Assembly: GCA_033060915.1 (NCBI GenBank)
Contig: CM065397.1
Location: 27,587,501-27,651,500, forward strand
Direction: 5' to 3'
DNA from: Euryodendron excelsum
Taxonomy: Eukaryota; Streptophyta; Magnoliopsida; Ericales; Pentaphylacaceae
DNA: 64,000 nucleotides
Shown here piece by piece: positions 1 through 10,520 of this stretch. Every line of letters starts with the position of its first letter. Positions within the stretch are counted from its first letter, which is position 1. The position numbers were made by a program, and so were the translations under genes. The notes under the pieces were generated by a model. The model was not told the origin of the DNA. It was given only the letters and a program-made list of their open reading frames with translations, and searched no databases.

Positions 1-121
1 AGTTCTTGAACGGGTTGGACCCTTTGCTTACCATATTGCTCTTCCACCAGAACTTTCACAAGTTCACAACATATTTTATGTTTCAATGCTACGAAGGTAT
101 GTTCACGACCTGACGCATGTG
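1..121 (+). pseudogene. Ty3/gypsy chromovirus pol, C-terminal part, split by LTR insertion (left piece)
   Basis: The translated frame contains RVGPFAYHIALPPEL and VHNIFYVSMLRRYV, the conserved stretch after the integrase core of plant chromoviruses that leads into the C-terminal chromodomain. The frame is interrupted after THV at base 121 by a TG...CA insertion with a 5-bp target duplication and resumes in the same frame at 5284. The 5' part of the element lies outside the window. Tekay/Del-like assignment is from family knowledge of this C-terminal region; the lineage is an inference. Confidence 0.85.
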
Positions 122-329
122 TGTAAGCACCCCATTTTTGACCGCTCGGCAGTCTACACTCCGTCCAGACTTGTTTTCAAGTCATTTTGGGCATATTCCA
201 ATCGAAACCAATTCTCTAGGTCCAAATTCCGTCTTTCCATTGCTTCGTGGGCCTGTCAGGCCCAAATAGAGGCAAAATGACCAAAATGCCCTTAGGGGGC
301 ATTGTCCTTTCTTATTTCAATTCCAATCC

Positions 330-815
330 CTCTCTCGAGACAGTTTATTCCTCGAGACGGTCCGAGTAGCAAAACTACTCACAAAACCGTTAGAGTGGCG
401 GAAACACTCAAAACCCAGGCACGTCTCTTCGGAGACGGTAAGACCCCTTTCCAATTCCTCTCTCGAGACAGTTTATTCCTCGAGACGGTTCCAATCCAGG
501 CACATCTCTTCGAAGATGGTAAGACCCATTTCCAATCCCTCTCTCGAGACAGTTTATTTCTCGAGACGGTCCGAGTAGCAAAACTACTCACAAAACCGTT
601 AGAGTAGCGAAAATACTCACAGAACCGTTAGAGTAGCAGAAATACTCACAAATCATCAACCCCGTCCGAGTAGCGAAAATACTCAACCCCGTCCGAGTAG
701 CGGAAATACTCCCAAATCATCAACCCCGTCCGAATAGCGGAAATACTCAACCCCGTCCGAGTAGCGAAAATACTCACACCGTTAGAGTGGCGGAAACACT
801 CAAAACCTAGGTCAA
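330..815 (+). repeat. Tandem arrays in the LTR U3 region
   Basis: Two kinds of unit are seen. One of roughly 80 bp contains ctctcgagacag / ctcgagacgg and cgtctcttcggagacgg, both with dyad symmetry. A shorter unit of about 29 bp is built on 'ccgttagagtagcgaaaatactcac' variants and is repeated with point changes from about 580 to 815. The same two arrays occur, expanded, in the minus-strand copy at 61660-62460. Long open frames across these arrays are by-products of the repeats. Confidence 0.85.
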
Positions 816-1631
816 CACCAGTGGCTGTTAGCCCACTTCGGTGGAAAAGGACCAAACTACCCTTAGGACCTTTTCCGAGACTTTTCGGTCAGGATGACCA
901 TTTTGCCCCTAGGCATCCAAACGCCCCGAGAACCACACAGGCTCTAGGTATCAAACCGGTAACCTCCTGAGAATACTTTTTATAGTGTTCTCAACCTCCC
1001 CTTCTCTTTCCGGATCATTCCGAGTCAGTTCCGGCCAACCTGGTACAAAATGACCGTTTTGCCCCTGGAGGGCCGGTTTCCTTCTTCAACCATACCGGCT
1101 TTGAGTATCAAACCGGTAATGTCCCGAGAATACTTTTTATAGTATTCTCAACCTTCCTTTACCTTTCCAGACCATTCCGAGTCAGTTCCGACAAACCCAG
1201 TACGAAATGACCATTTTGCCCCTAGTGGGCCGGTCTCCTTTTCCGACTACGCCGGCTCTGGGAATCAAACCGGCAACCTTTGGGAACATTCTAAATAATG
1301 TTTCCAGATCCCAAATCTTTTTCCGGGACAATCCGAGTTCGCCCCGGCAGTTTCTTAGTCTGATTGACCATTTTGCCCCTAAAGGCTCGGTCGACCTTTC
1401 CGACACATCCAATCTTCATTTTTCAAGTCAAATATCTCCAGGACACTATTTTAAGTATTCCTGCTCCTTTCCGGCCTTCCGGGTCATTCCCGGCTCCTCC
1501 AAATCATTCACGGACTTTCCGGAGTCACTCCTAGTGAAGCCAGGCTAAAAATTGCATGGTAGTCACTAGTACAAGCGCCCAAATTTAGTCAAAGATACGT
1601 TGCTTGCTGACCTTAAATCTTTCCTAATTGG

Positions 1632-1731
1632 TTGGCGCCACTAGTAGTGGCGCCAAGCCAAAAAATGGCCTGGCGCCACTCCTAGTGGCGCCAGTGTAGA
1701 ATTTGGACTGGCGCCACTGCAACAGGCGCCA
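1632..1731 (+). promoter_or_regulatory. Array of three GGCGCC palindromes upstream of the LTR TATA box
   Basis: Three inverted repeats lie at 1632-1656, 1671-1693 and 1709-1731. The first two have perfect 9-base arms (ggcgccact / agtggcgcc) around 3-base loops (agt, cct); the third keeps only tggcgcc / ggcgcca. The last ends 15 bp before TATAAATA. The arrangement is conserved at 60747-60845 in the minus-strand copy. A role as binding sites for a dimeric factor or as a structured element is inference. Confidence 0.8.
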
Positions 1732-1746
1732 GGTTTGTCTTCCCTC

Positions 1747-1754
1747 TATAAATA
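1747..1754 (+). promoter_or_regulatory. LTR TATA box (TATAAATA)
   Basis: A good plant TATA box inside the LTR. It is conserved in position in the other two long copies (60724-60731 on minus, 46604-46611 on plus). Transcription, and so the U3/R border, would be expected about 30 bp downstream, near 1780-1790; that position is inferred. Confidence 0.75.
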
Positions 1755-2329
1755 CAGAGCCTCGTTCAACGTGAAAAGGGTCTGCAAACTTAACCTAGAA
1801 ATCACACAATTCGATATACAGGGCTCGAGCACCTCCAAAAACCCTAGCCTCCCTAGGTTTTCCAAACCCTAGCCACCCTACACAAACCCTAGCCTCCTAT
1901 ACACTCATACACTCCCCCATACACTCATACACTAGTCTTCAACCATCCTTTGAAGACTTGAAGAGCGGCCATCCAAAGCTTGAAGACTGAAGGTGAAGAT
2001 CAAGACAAAGACCGAAGACCGAAGACCGCACGACGTGCAAAATAAACAAGATACAAGGTAGGCTCCCTATTTAATTTTCTGCAGTTCCCCCCTCTCTCTT
2101 CTCTCTCCAACCCACTTGGGTTTTCTCTATTTTAATCCCCCATCTCTTTCCCGCCCTTTCTTTGCATGCTTGAAACAAGGGGATTCCCGGTCCATGTGTA
2201 GGATTAGACTGTTGGAGAGTCACTGTGTCGGGGGCTTTCTTCTAGTCTAACCAGAGACCACGTGGGTCCGGCCCCCTTGATTATGTGGTGAAGCCTTAAC
2301 CTTGTATGTTCACGACCCCAAATTGCATT

Positions 2330-4450
2330 GTGCATATCATAGTCTTGCATCTTCCAAAATTCGTTTTCAAAAAGTTGTTTTCAAAAATCATTTTCAAACT
2401 TGTTTTCAAAATTGCATCAAAAGCCCTTTTTCAAAAACATGTTTTCAAAATCACAATCTTAGGGTGATTTTAGCCTTTCCATGGCTAGGGTTGCTTTAGG
2501 AAAGTGTTACATTAAAAGTGACCTTTTGGTCTATATTTTCAAATCTTGTTGTTTTCAAAACCGCTTTCCTAAAGTAGTTCTAGCCTTCTTATGGTTAGAA
2601 TTGCTTTAGGAAAGTGAGATGTTTTTACACCTTCTAAAAACTCTCTTTAAAAATCTCTTCTTAAAAATCTCTTTTTCAACATACTTTCCTAAAGCTTTCC
2701 TCTCCAAAATGGTTTTCAAAAACTCCCTTCAAAAATCGATTTTTCAAAACTCCCTTTTTCAACTCCTTTCAAAAATCCTCTCTCCAAAATCCACTTTCTA
2801 AAAACTCTCTCCAAAAATCTTTCCAAAAAACTCCCTTTCCAAAATCTTGCTTCTAGAAATTCCCCTCTAGGATTTTCCTTCCAAAAACTCCCTCTTCAAA
2901 CACACTTTCCAAAAACTCCTTCCTAGGATTCCCTTCTAGAAAATCTACGTTTCTAAAAACACACTTTCCAAAAACTCTTTCCTTAGAAGCCCAAGTCAAG
3001 CCCTAGAACCCACCATTAGGAAACCCTAATTTTCTTTCCAAAAACATGATTTTCAAACTTTGCCCCAAACCTAGGTTTCCAAAATCTCTTGTTTTCACAT
3101 CCAAACTATACATGTTTCCTAAACCTCTTTTTTACGTCAAAACTATAATTTTCCAAACCTAGGGTTTCTAGAATCCCCCTTTCCAAATCCTTGTCAAATC
3201 TTATCTTCCCTTTAGGAAACCGAATCAAATCTCCCCGTTTAGGAAACTAGATCCCGTCCTCTGTTTTTGGAAACAAAATCAAATTTTTTCTTTTAGAAAT
3301 TAAATCCAATCCCCTCCTAATCCCAAACCTTTCCTAATTCAATTCCTTCCTAAACCATAAGTTTCCTAAACCCAAACTTTAAACCTTTCCTTAAATTTCA
3401 AAATCCAACTCTTTCCTAATTCAAATCCTTCCTAAACTTTCACTTTCCTAAATCTTAAGTTTTCAAAACTTGAACATAAAAATCTTTCCTAAACTTTAAA
3501 ACTCAACTTTCAAATCTTTCCTAATTCAATCCTTTCTTAATTTAACCCCCCTTTCCAAATCTTAACTCTCCAAATTCAAGTTTTCAAACTCTTCCTAAAT
3601 TCAAACCTTTCCTAATTTCAAGATTTCCTAGAACCCTAAAACTTTCTAAATCTTAAACTTTCTAAATTTCAAATCTTTCTAAATTCTAAACTTTCCAAAA
3701 CTTCAAAATCTTTTCAAATCAAAACTTTCTAAATTCAAGACTTTCTTAAGTTGAAACTTTCTTAATTCAAACATTTCCTAAAACGAAACTTTCCACTTTT
3801 CTAAACTTCCCTATTTCAAAACTTTCCTAATTCAAAAACTTTCCGAAAATGAAAACTCTCCTTTTTCAAACCTTTCTCAAAACAAAACTTTCTTATTTTC
3901 AGAACTTCCTTGTTTTCAAAACTTCCCACTTTCAAAACTTCCCTTTTTCGAAACATTCCAAAATTCAAAACTTTCTTAACTTGAAACTTTCTAAATTCTA
4001 AGTCTTTCCTAAACTAAACTTCCTAATTCAAAACATTTCTTAATTCAAAACTTTCCTAACTTCAAAACTTTCCAAAAATGAAACTTTTCTAATTTCAAAA
4101 CTTTCCTAAACCTACAACTTTCCTAATTTCGAAACTTTCCAAAAATGACACTTTCCTAATTCGAAACTTTCCTAACCTAAATTTTTCCTAAATTCCAAGT
4201 TTCCAAATCTTTCCAAATCTTCCAAATCCAACATTCCAATCCAATCTTTCTTAATCTCAAGTCTTTCCTAAGTCTCATCTTTCTTAAGTCTAGGTTTCCT
4301 AAACCTCCATCTTTCCACAACCAAGTCTTTCCAAAATCCATCTTTTCAAATCAAAGTCCAATCTTTTCCAAAATTCCAATTTCAAATCTCATTTTCTAAT
4401 TTCAAATCAAATTCAATGTCCAATTCAAGTTCCTTCTTCAATCCACTCTT
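2330..4450 (+). other. G-depleted, quasi-repetitive transcribed part of the giant LTR
   Basis: About 2.1 kb built from endlessly varied 'tttcctaaa', 'ttcaaaact' and 'ttccaaaa' phrases. The + (RNA-sense) strand is almost without G: a hand count gives 4 G in bases 3301-3600. No reading frame of substance fits. The same composition, seen from the other strand, occupies about 58300-60150 in the minus-strand copy. Confidence 0.8.
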
Positions 4451-4837
4451 CTATTTTCAATCGGACTCCGGTCCGAACTACGACTGACCCGATTCCCCCA
4501 AAGGGATACGTAGGCAACCTTCATAGGTGCGGTCGCAACACTTTTCAAACTTTCAATTCCACCGTCATGGGTGTGGTTTTCAAAATCTATTTTCAAATCT
4601 CAAATTTCAATCAATTTTCAAACTTCCAATTTCAAATTTCTATTCCCAAATTTTCAAACTTTTCAATTTCAATTCTATCTCTTCAAATCTCTTTTCAAAT
4701 CTATTTTTCAATTCTCTCTTCTTTTGCACTTGCATATCATGCATCATGTTAGTTTCTTTTCAAACATTATTTTTTTAAAGTGGATAGGATTGGACATGGG
4801 TTAGTTAAAGACTCTCGTAGGTAAATCTAGGGTATAT

Positions 4838-4908
4838 TGACATGTAGGTACCGAAAGGGCGGGGTAGGGTGATAGCTTAGTGCGTCTTTCCTACACGTAA
4901 CCAACCTC
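4838..4908 (+). other. Block strongly conserved between the giant-LTR subfamilies
   Basis: The segment containing gtaccgaaagggcggggt and cctacacgtaaccaacc is nearly identical in three copies: here, at about 49163-49231, and reversed at about 57842-57909. The LTR bodies of subfamilies A and B are otherwise hard to align. A second conserved phrase, gatacgtaggcaacc, lies upstream (4504-4518; about 48904-48918; reversed near 58245-58260). Function unknown; such constraint in the 3' part of an LTR could reflect RNA packaging, polyadenylation or reverse-transcription signals. Confidence 0.7.
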
Positions 4909-5092
4909 CGAACCTAGATCACTGTTTTCAAAGACCAAAAGGAGTCATTTTTCTAAAAAGGGCTAAATGTTTTCCAAAAGTTGCCAAACAACCTGTTTTT
5001 CTTAAAAATCCTCTCTTGAGGTGGTATCTTTCAAAAATCGTTTTCCAAAAATCCTAAGTGTAGTCTTCGGATTACTCTTAGTTTTTAGGTGA

Positions 5093-5127
5093 CCTAACTC
5101 ACCTTAATCAAGTTAGGTGGCGACTCC
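5093..5127 (+). other. Hairpin followed by a primer-binding-site-like core inside the LTR
   Basis: CCTAACT...AGTTAGG form a perfect 7-bp stem with an 11-base loop (5093-5117). Immediately after it is TGGCGACTCC (5118-5127), the same ten bases that open the real primer-binding site just outside the LTR in the other copies (49597, and 57470 on minus). The pair is conserved at 49439-49448 and at 57624-57633 (minus). Confidence 0.75.
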
Positions 5128-5278
5128 GAATCTTTTTCAAAAGCCCTTTATTCAAACCTGTTTTCAATTCAAACCTAGTCACACTCATTCTTCTAGGAGG
5201 GTGAGTTCTAATGAGAGAGTACAGCATTTTTCCCGCTTGTGTGAGTATTCCTTGAGTGCGAAAAATCTGGGCGTGACA

Positions 5279-5484
5279 ATGTGATTGATTACTATCCTTT
5301 GGCTGTGAATGAAGATTTGACCTATGTTGAGAGTCCGATCAAGATTCTTGATTGCCGTGACCAAGTTCTTAGGAATGAGGTCATTCCATTAGTGCGAGTT
5401 TTATGGCAGAATCACACATGGGAGGAGTTTACATGGGAATGCGAAGATGAGATTTGGGAATGTTATCTCTTTTTGTTTGAATGA
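5279..5484 (+). pseudogene. Chromovirus pol, C-terminal chromodomain region (right piece)
   Basis: The frame resumes after the target duplication and reads DLTYVESPIKILDCRDQVLR, IPLVRVLWQNHTWEEFTWEC and a terminal ECYLFLFE, then stops at 5482-5484. This is the chromodomain-type C terminus of Tekay/Del chromoviruses, where the usual text is close to EDLTYEE.P.KILDR..QVLRNK.IPLVKVLW. Cys replaces the usual Arg at more than one place (DCRDQ, WECE), a sign of C-to-T decay at CGN codons. Confidence 0.85.
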
Positions 5485-5518
5485 TGGCTTGTATTAAGTT
5501 TGGGGACCAAACTTATTT

Positions 5519-5531
5519 AAAAGGGGAAAGA
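5519..5531 (+). other. Polypurine tract of the chromovirus
   Basis: AAAAGGGGAAAGA is directly followed by TGTAATATCCCG, the first bases of the 3' LTR. This is the expected site of plus-strand priming for reverse transcription, about 35 bp after the pol stop. Confidence 0.8.
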
Positions 5532-6934
5532 TGTAATATCCCGAACCTTTATTATCTAAATTAATGAGAATTTTTTAAATTTTGTATTATTTTAATGTGT
5601 CATTGGGTCAAAATGACCAATGGTAATGCACGTTGTAATATATTCCTTACGTGTGAGACACATGAGATTAATTCCCATGGGTACCTTTTAGACACCCACA
5701 CACACACCACCGACATACGCACACACACACTCTTTTGGTAGAGAAGGAGAGAAGAGAGAAAGAGTAAGAGAACAAGAAAACTAAGGAAGAAAAGATCAAG
5801 AATAAAGGAGAGTTGAAGAACTTCAACCCAAGCTTGGGAATCCATCATTGGAATTGGGAAGCATGAGAGAGAAAGGTAAGAACTCTTTCTCTTGTAAATG
5901 TATAGTTGTGTATGTGTATATGCATATATACCTAGGGGTATTGTTGGGTTTTGGTGACTTATCTGAGTCCCATAGATGGATTGGGAGTTGGGGTTTGAAA
6001 ACCCCAAAATTTGTGCATGTTAGGTTTGAGATTTCAAATCCTAGATCCCTTTGTTTGGCTTATTTATTTTACCCTATTTTGAGTTGTTGTAGTCTTCTTG
6101 GGTCAATCTTTGAACCTTAGAAGCATTAGGAGAGTTTGGGAGAGATTTGGTTGAGTTTGGGGGTGAGAAAACCCACTTGTGTGCATTGCTGCTTGAAGGA
6201 GTGCGCTAGAGTGGGATCAAGCCCACCTAAAAGTGGGGTAACTTGGTTTGGAGCCCACTCTAGCGCAGTCCCCGGTCACAGCTCCAACACTCTTTAGTAA
6301 AATGGGCATAACTTTCTCTAAAAAACTCATATCGATGCATCGTTTAAAGCATTGGAAAGTAGACTCACACACCTTTCTACCCATATAAAATTTATACTCT
6401 AACTCCTTATATATTGTGAGATATTAAAATTTAAAATTGATCTAAAATTTCTATCAGCAACTTTGTTTTCAAAATTTTTGTCCATTTTTCATTGGGCATA
6501 ACTTTTTTATTCGAAATGTGTTTTCTACACTTAACTTATCAAATTAAAGTTCTTTAAGTCTATTTCAAGTGAAATTGACCTAAAATGTAGTCTTATGTTT
6601 CTGATGAGAATGAGATGCACTGAATAAATCGATGTTGAGGGATTAATGTTTCAATCCTCCACTTTTATGTTCTTGCTTTGCATTGGGGTCTTGTGTTTGA
6701 TGCCTCTATGTACTCTATGTGTAGGAACACCCTTGTTTAGCACCAATTCTCAAGGAAGATTTGAGTAACAATATGCCATAAGTAAAACCCTATTACTTTT
6801 CAAATGTTTTAAATTCAACTACATATCATGCAATGTTTTCCATATGTTTTCCATGCATCAATGATTATGTTCATATATAAATGTCATACTTTTAAATGCA
6901 TACAAGTTATATTTATGTTATGAATAGAAACCCA

Positions 6935-8355
6935 TGTTAACCCAAAAGGCAGCCCAAGAGCGGGAGTGAATTGGATTATTTAAAAATAATTGCAATTAAG
7001 ACTATTGAAAATGAATCTAAGCAATTAATCAAAGATTCAAGATATATGCAATGCAATAAAATCAAGTATGACATGAAAGCAAAGCACAAGAAAGAAATAC
7101 CAAGAATTACCGAGATTCAACCATAACTTATGGTCTACGTCCTCACCCCAAGATCCCTTGAATTCTTCTTCCACTATGCAATCTCTAATTACAAAGTAGA
7201 GGCTAGTTGAAGTGCCTAGCTCACTCTCCTTGAAGCTTACACCCAAGCTTTAATGCTACAAGAGTTTTATCCAAGGTTCTCAAATTCACAAGTGTTTTTC
7301 TTTTACAAGCAAATACTCAAACTCTCACTCACAAGTGTATACAGGATTTACAATTGAAGTACACACACTCTATGAAGAGTAGATGAGAAAATTAATAGCT
7401 CACTAATTGCCAAGGATTGAAGACAGAGAATTTTCAATGAGTGTAAGAATTATCAGCTCTTGATGATCAAATGATAGAATAATCTTGTATCTCTTGTCTA
7501 TAAATGCATTTGGAGGCTTGTATATATGGCTCTAAATTGATTTCATCTGTTGGAGGTAGTTGGGACTTCATTAAATGCCCACCCAGTTCAATGTAACGTT
7601 TAAAAATATAGTCGTTAGTTCCCAAGTGTCGACACATGACTTCATGTGTTGACACATCAAGCCTGCATTCTCTAGAAGTTGCTCTCTGTCTCCATGTGTC
7701 AACACATCAAATCTATGTATCGACACTTGATCATCCATTCTTCAAGCATTGGCCTCTGTCCTCATGTGTCGGCATATCAAACCCATGTGTCGACATATCA
7801 CTCATAAAATGTCTTATGCTATCCTTGATCAAGCTTGGCTCCAAAAACACTTCAAGTACTTCAAGAAATCTTCTTCTTTGGGGTATGGTGATTTTTTAAG
7901 GCTTTCAATCCAGTGTGGTTATTTAATAAAGTCTTTAATTCAATTTGGATTGAACTCATTTTAATTTCTTCAAAAACTTTTCTTGTATTCTTTATAGAGT
8001 CTTTGCATACATGTTGAATTCTCTTTTGAACACCTTCAATTTCTTCGAATTCATATCATCTTCATAGAGTCTTTATAGGCTTAATGAATTCTCCTTTTGA
8101 GCACCTTCAATCTCTTCGAATCCACATCATTGGTTTATCATTTGAATAGGTGTCATTGTTCTGTTTTTGGTGCATTACTTTATGTTGGTGCATTGCTCTG
8201 TTTTGATGCATTACTCAATTCTTGAGTTGTTAAGCATCCATTCATTAAACTTTAAGTGTAAAATATATTTACTCATTGATCTGCACACTAATTAAAATCA
8301 TTAGCAAACTAACACAAGGTTTAGTTATCATCAAAATCAAGGCGACGAGTCAACA
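6935..8355 (-). mobile_element. Ty1/copia-like solo LTR nested in the chromovirus LTR
   Basis: Flanked by the perfect 5-bp duplication accca (6930-6934 and 8356-8360); begins TGTTAACCC and ends GTCAACA. Read on the minus strand it opens TGTTGACTCGTCGCC followed by TTGATTTTGATGATAAC, a start typical of SIRE/Maximus-like copia LTRs as I recall them, so the element is oriented to minus. No internal coding region is present. Lineage assignment is tentative; the solo-LTR structure is seen directly. Confidence 0.8.
7626..7800 (-). repeat. Dispersed TGTCGACACA-type palindrome cluster in the copia LTR
   Basis: Six variants of 'gtgtcgacacatcaa' occur in about 175 bp (near 7626, 7647, 7697, 7716, 7767 and 7785), each a near-perfect palindrome with spacing of roughly 20-50 bp. 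They may act as enhancer elements of the LTR; that is inference. Confidence 0.65.
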
Positions 8356-9264
8356 ACCCATGGACTAGAATGTTTACATGAAAGAGATACAAGATTTTCA
8401 ATGTGTGATGCCAACTCGAGGTCTTTTGGTGGCAAGACCTTAAACTCACCCGATAGTCCTATGGTAAGGGGCATAAAATAAACCATCGACATGTTGGGAG
8501 ATGTCCCTTGGTCTAAAGAGCCTATGCGTGACCTAAGAGGGTTACTATGGAGCCTATCTCATATGTTGAGTTGTAGCACACTTATGCTTTTAGAACAAGA
8601 ACCAAGATATGTTCAAATGTTTATGACAAGCTATGCTATGCTTTATCAAGAACAAGATACGTTGCATATATCTCTCTCTTTCTCTCTCATGATATTATGC
8701 TTTGAAACGATAGAATATTTCAATATGATGCCCCTATGATATGCAAGATTTCAAGCCTACATTTTGTACATTTTCAAGTTCATGATCTATATGCTTAAAT
8801 GTTTATCTATTGCTTTATACATTAGATATAAATGCTAGTCCATGGTATTTTTACGCTTGTGTTTCATTGTTATTCACTAAGTATTAATTTATATTTTCTC
8901 AAATGTTTTTAGGTAGCCAATCTAAGAGGCAATATGTAGATTTTGAGTTACAGTCCACGGGCCTATTTTATGTCATGTGTATTTGGGCTAGACCTTAATA
9001 TTTTGTAATATTATAAATGATATAACTATGGTAGCCTCGAATACGCCCATATGTGCATTTATGTTTTGGATTAGACACAGCTCTGCCATGTATAACACAA
9101 GATATGTTTTAAGTTATAAAAAATTATATTTTCGCAATTATGTATAATTTTAAATGATTTATGCAGATGTGTTCAACCAGTTTATGTAATGCGGCCTTGG
9201 GTAGTCGTGCTACTAGTCGATCATATACCCAAAATCTGCATAGGTCAGGTTACGGAGTGTGACA

Positions 9265-10245
9265 TGCATGACTACCTAGGGGTAATTTAGGTGGTCTTAT
9301 CGCTTTCGGGAATTTGTACTTTCCGGGGAGCGTGCCGGGGTGCCTAGGGGTAAAATGATCATTTTGACTGGAATGAGATTGGGATTGGTTTGGATGGCAT
9401 ATTGAACATACCAGATGGTCTAAAGATAGTCATAAATGGTGGACTTACCGTTTTGGGGAATCAGTGCTTTCTTGAAAGACTTGTTAGGCTACCTAAGGGC
9501 AAAATGATCTTTTTGACTGGGTATCACCGGAATATATTCGAAGTCGTGTCAGACTGTCGAAAGACAGTTGCAAGAGGTGGACTTACTGTCTTATGGAATT
9601 TATCTTTCTCGAAGGATATGTCGGTTTGCCTAGAGCCAAAATAGTCATTTTTCACTATGTTGAGCTAGCAGGCGCTGGTGTCGACCTAGGTTTATAAGTG
9701 TTTTCGTCACTCCAACAGTTGTGACAGGTTGGTTTCCAAATGTATTCCATTATTGTGATAAACTTCCCATGGCCAAGAGGCACGTTCAGTCTTCTGATAC
9801 TAGGTTATTTGCGGTGTAGTGTCGACTTGGTTACAAGTATTTTCTCACCACTCCGACGGCTTAATAGTTTGCGAGTGCTTTCATCACTTTGACAGTTTTG
9901 ACAATTGGTTTCGAAGATTGCCTGATCTTTGAGAAGCTGTCTAATGTCAAAGGGCATGACATATATTTTACATCAACGGGCTAGCAGGCACCGGATGTGA
10001 ACTGTTTAAGGTTTGTGAGTGTTTTCATCACTTCGATGGTGTAGGTGATTGGTTTCGGAGACCATCCGCTCTTCCAAAGCTACCTAGAGTGCTTAGGGGC
10101 ATTTTGGTCATTCTGCCTTCAAAACAGCCAAATGAGTTTAGAAGTGTGTCTTTGCTCTTGAAAGGTGGATCGTTGTTGTAACCTTTTACTGGAGGATTAG
10201 TTTGGACTGGAAATTGCCGAGTGGGCAAAAATAGAGTGCTTATAA
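9265..10245 (-). mobile_element. Old, decayed giant-LTR remnant (5' end of the LTR)
   Basis: Read on minus, it begins near 10245 with a degenerate version of the giant-LTR start (attgccgagtgggcaaaaatagagtgctta on + corresponds to the end agcggtcaaaaatggggtgcttaca of the copy at 62675). It keeps 'cctaggggtaaaatgatcattttgac'-type phrases. The chromovirus LTR ends exactly at its left border, so the chromovirus probably inserted into this older LTR. Confidence 0.65.
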
Positions 10246-10520
10246 ACCCCTCATGTATATTTTATGCCCTATGTTCAGGTAGTCACGGAACTTCTTTGTA
10301 GTTAGAAAGCGAAACATTTTGCACAAGTCATAATTGATTAATTGCTTTTAGAATATCCTTACAAAATGAGTGAAATTTGTTTTTGGGTTATATATGGGTG
10401 GGAGGGAGAAGGGAAGGTGGTGGTGGTGGTGGTGAATCGAAGATGATGATATGTGTGATGGTTAGAGATGCCGATTTTGACATAGATGTGCTAATGTGAA
10501 GAGTAAAATAAGTATTAACA

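Larger units (their letters stand above)
122..5278 (+). mobile_element. 5.16-kb solo LTR of a Tat/Ogre-type giant-LTR retrotransposon (subfamily A)
   Basis: It starts TGTAAGCACCCC and ends GGGCGTGACA, and is flanked by the perfect 5-bp duplication atgtg (117-121 and 5279-5283). No internal region is present, so this is a solo LTR left by LTR-LTR recombination. The minus-strand copy at 57473-62675 has the same ends and internal order and is followed by a primer-binding site, which confirms LTR identity. Order inside: tandem arrays (330-815), diverged segments with recurring 'ggtcattttgcccctag'-like motifs (840-1400), palindrome array, TATA box, then a 3.4-kb G-poor transcribed part and a conserved terminal block. 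An LTR near 5 kb is known for Ogre elements. Confidence 0.93.
5532..9264 (+). mobile_element. 3' LTR of the Tekay/Del-like chromovirus
   Basis: It runs from TGTAATATCCCG to GGAGTGTGACA, about 2.3 kb once the nested 1.42-kb insertion (6935-8355 plus one target duplication) is removed. The segment 9190-9264 (gcggccttgggtagtcg ... gtgtgaca) matches, reversed, the LTR beginning at 63467 at the other end of the window, which independently fixes the LTR end. Short open frames near 5848-6120 and 8491-8739 are not supported as genes. Confidence 0.85.

Noticed and set aside
302..855. Open frames on both strands in the solo LTR
   Set aside because: They follow tandem repeat periodicity and recur in the non-coding LTR copy at 61981-62287.
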